This document shows positions 6,509 through 8,008 of a DNA stretch of 8,008 bases, piece after piece. The notes under the pieces are model-generated. The model made no database searches and was not told the origin of the DNA. It was given only the letters and a program-made list of their open reading frames with translations. This DNA is from an uncultured Faecalibacterium sp. GTDB taxonomy: Bacteria > Bacillota > Clostridia > Oscillospirales > Ruminococcaceae. The first letter of the stretch is position 1. Every line of letters starts with the position of its first letter. The DNA lies in contig CAKSZF010000066.1 in assembly GCA_934525405.1 (NCBI GenBank), positions 1 to 8,008 on the forward strand, written 5' to 3'. The translations under genes and the position numbers were made by a program.

Positions 6509-7846
6509 TCAGCTGCCGCTCTTCCTTCTGCGGGCAATGTGCAGGCCGCTGCGCAGCAGGGCTCGGGCTTCGTCCCCGCCTGCCGTGGGCAGCACCTCCA
6601 CTTTTACACCCAGCCGCTCCCCCAGCTGCTCTACCGTGATATCATCCAGGAAGGTATCCTTTTCCTCCCGCAGCATCACAGCCGGGATGCCCAGCGTTTT
6701 TGTAGCAAGCTTGCCTGCGCACTGGGCGATGATGTCGGTAGCGGTGATCAGGCCGGTCACGCCCACATTGCCGCCGAAAAAGCGGTTCTGGATGGTGTGG
6801 ACGTGCACGGTGATCATGGGGTACTGCCGGTGCAGCTCCTCCATCATGCGGGTAATAAGGGGCGCTGCCATGGTACCGGTGACCACGTCCAGCTCCTTGG
6901 TGCCGTAGATCCGGTGGGGCTTGTCCAGCTCGGCCAGAAACTCTTCCTCGAACAGGCGCAGCATGCCCACGCCGTTTTCCAGCTGGTCGTAGTCCTCGTA
7001 GAACGCCGCCGCGGGGATGGGGCGGCCTGCCTTAAGGTACCATTCATCGCTGGGGTAGATGATGCGCTTGCCGTGGCGGCGCTTGCATTCATCGCCAAAT
7101 TCTTCCATAATGTCGATGACCTCAGCGCTGGTCTTTGCATCGTATGGCACCTGCGGATACAGATTTTTGCGGTAATCCGTAATGCCGCAGGGCACGGCTG
7201 CAATGCTTTGCACCATGGGGGTCAGTTCCAGCAGGTCGGCAAGGGTGCGGCGCAGCTCGTCGCCGTCGTTCACGCCGCGGCAGAGCACCAGCTGGCAGTT
7301 GACGGCAATGCCGCCCTCCACCAGACGGGGCAGGTACTTGAGCACCTCGCCGCCGCGTTTATTAGCAAGCATCCGCACCCGCAGCTGGGGGTTCGTGGTG
7401 TGCACCGAGATATTGATGGGCGAGATGTGCATCTTGATGATGCGGTCGATCTCGTGATCCTGCATATTGGTCATGGTGATGTAGTTGCCGAACAAAAAGC
7501 TCAGCCGCTCGTCATCATCCTTAAAATACAGGCTCTCGCGCATACCCGGGGGCATCTGGTCGATGAAGCAGAACATACAGTGGTTGGAGCAGGTATGCTT
7601 TTCATCGCCCAGATAGGTCTTGAACCCGCAGCCAAAGGGGCCGCGCTGCGGCCGCTGCACCTCCCACTCCCGGATGCCGTCCGCTACCCGGGCTTTCAGG
7701 TGGAAGCTGCTGCTGTCGGTATAAAAATCGTAGTCCAGCGAGTCGTTCAGCTCGTTGTCGTCCACGCTCAACAGCTCGTCACCGGGGGCAAGGCCAAGAG
7801 CCTCGGCCTCGCTGCCGGCATCCACCTGTTCGATCCGTATCGCCAT
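6509..7846 (-). CDS. DUF512 family protein: PDZ-like N-terminus plus radical-SAM-type iron-sulfur motif
   Basis: A 445-residue protein of the DUF512/putative iron-sulfur oxidoreductase family, common next to der in Clostridia; its reaction is not known to me. Residues 1-60 look like a PDZ-type module (G11-S-x-A-E-x-L-G-L-x-P-G-D-E-L-L). A cluster C86-x3-C90-x2-C93 follows, the radical S-adenosylmethionine signature that binds a 4Fe-4S cluster, then barrel-like strands such as I-S-V-H-T-T-N-P and the family's S-D-E-W-Y segment. The C-terminal half is the DUF512 domain, with T-G-x-x-A and N-R-F-F-G-G-N-V-x-V-T-G-L motifs. The start at 7846 is preferred because AAGGAGG is 8 bases upstream; ATGs at 7870 and 7852 lie before or too close to that site. 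It is the first gene of the probable DUF512-der-plsY unit, downstream of rpmF and a hairpin. Confidence 0.88.
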   Translation of the reverse strand: MAIRIEQVDAGSEAEALGLAPGDELLSVDDNELNDSLDYDFYTDSSSFHLKARVADGIREWEVQRPQRGPFGCGFKTYLGDEKHTCSNHCMFCFIDQMPPGMRESLYFKDDDERLSFLFGNYITMTNMQDHEIDRIIKMHISPINISVHTTNPQLRVRMLANKRGGEVLKYLPRLVEGGIAVNCQLVLCRGVNDGDELRRTLADLLELTPMVQSIAAVPCGITDYRKNLYPQVPYDAKTSAEVIDIMEEFGDECKRRHGKRIIYPSDEWYLKAGRPIPAAAFYEDYDQLENGVGMLRLFEEEFLAELDKPHRIYGTKELDVVTGTMAAPLITRMMEELHRQYPMITVHVHTIQNRFFGGNVGVTGLITATDIIAQCAGKLATKTLGIPAVMLREEKDTFLDDITVEQLGERLGVKVEVLPTAGGDEARALLRSGLHIARRRKSGS

Positions 7847-7871
7847 CTGCATCCACCTCCTTGAAAGCACA

Positions 7872-7902
7872 AGAAGGGGAAGGCGTTGCGCCCTCCCCTT
7901 CT
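7872..7902 (-). terminator. Hairpin between rpmF and the DUF512 gene, probable rpmF terminator or attenuator
   Basis: Arms of 14 bases (7872-7885 and 7889-7902) pair at 13 positions, with one A-C mismatch and a 3-base loop, giving a very GC-rich stem. On the minus strand it begins 36 bases after the rpmF stop and is followed by TGTGCTTTCAA, a poor U-tract. It ends about 10 bases before the DUF512 ribosome site, so it may act as a leaky terminator that sets how much rpmF transcript reads into the downstream operon. Confidence 0.65.
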
Positions 7903-7914
7903 GTACATAACACC

Positions 7915-7923
7915 ATTATGCCA
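7915..7923 (-). promoter_or_regulatory. Weak candidate extended -10 element upstream of the DUF512 gene
   Basis: On the minus strand the bases read TGGCATAAT, a TG-n followed by CATAAT (5/6 match to the -10). No good -35 hexamer lies 16-18 bases upstream. If used, transcription would start near 7908 and place the 7872-7902 hairpin in the leader of DUF512-der-plsY. This is a guess made because no better promoter exists in the 92-base gap; readthrough from rpmF is the alternative. Confidence 0.25.
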
Positions 7924-7938
7924 CCAATTACGCGCAAA

Positions 7939-8008
7939 TTAGGCCTTCTTGATGACTTCCTCGCCCTTGTAGTAACCGCAGTTGCCACATGCCTGGTGGG
8001 GGAGCTTC
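7939..8008 (-). CDS. rpmF: 50S ribosomal protein L32, C-terminal fragment cut by window edge
   Basis: The last 22 codons before a TAA read K-L-P-H-Q-A-C-G-N-C-G-Y-Y-K-G-E-E-V-I-K-K-A, the typical C-terminus of L32. The C-x2-C pair is the second half of the zinc ribbon found in Cys-containing L32 proteins; the first pair lies beyond the window. L32 is a small protein of about 60 residues in the large ribosomal subunit. Its position upstream of DUF512-der-plsY groups ribosome-related genes on this strand. The identification is confident despite the short fragment because the Cys pattern and G-Y-Y-K-G-x-E-V tail are distinctive. Confidence 0.93.
   Translation of the reverse strand, partial: KLPHQACGNCGYYKGEEVIKKA

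Noticed and set aside
6500..7864. Plus-strand open frame (454 codons) spanning the whole DUF512 gene
   Set aside because: Antisense shadow of a gene with a radical-SAM motif and a good ribosome site; it has no ribosome site or family motif of its own.
1..8008. CRISPR array, tRNA/rRNA genes, insertion sequences, prophage or attachment sites
   Set aside because: No regularly spaced repeats, RNA-gene signatures, transposase or integrase motifs, or terminal inverted repeats were seen by eye on either strand.

Overview
The window is high-GC bacterial DNA with strong AGGAGG-type ribosome binding sites, and it has an rpmF - DUF512 protein - der - plsY gene order. This points to a Gram-positive Clostridia member, most likely an Oscillospiraceae/Ruminococcaceae gut anaerobe such as Faecalibacterium or a relative. 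The taxonomic call is inference from synteny and base composition; no marker gene is complete enough to fix it. All sequence reads as ordinary chromosome: no transposase, integrase, CRISPR array, tRNA or rRNA was seen.

Left half, plus strand (1-4367). A MATE-family efflux pump enters from the left edge with its N-terminus missing, and ends just before a hairpin at 995-1035. Next is a two-gene unit of exported lipoproteins: a 542-residue protein of unknown function with a beta-propeller-like look (1097-2725), then, 18 bases on, a PstS-like substrate-binding lipoprotein (2744-3739). After a gap holding a near-consensus extended -10 promoter framed by an unusual 11-bp inverted repeat comes a PsiE-family membrane protein (3837-4367). 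A PstS-like protein beside a PsiE-family protein suggests a phosphate theme, but there is no PstC/PstA/PstB here, so a role in phosphate uptake is not shown.

Centre (4378-4422). A strong hairpin with U-tracts on both sides terminates the two converging transcription units.

Right half, minus strand (8008 down to 4434). The C-terminus of ribosomal protein L32 (rpmF) enters from the right edge and is followed by a hairpin. Then come a PDZ/radical-SAM-like DUF512 protein, the ribosome-assembly GTPase Der and the acyl-phosphate glycerol-3-phosphate acyltransferase PlsY, closely spaced and probably co-transcribed. These are housekeeping genes: ribosome maturation and the first step of phospholipid synthesis.

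Most of the window is conventional. The points most worth a second look are the inverted repeat framing the psiE-like promoter (half-site centres 42 bp apart, one arm overlapping the -10 box), the orphan PstS-like/propeller lipoprotein pair, and a conserved Asn replaced by Ala in PlsY motif 1. I did not find a convincing new multi-gene system.
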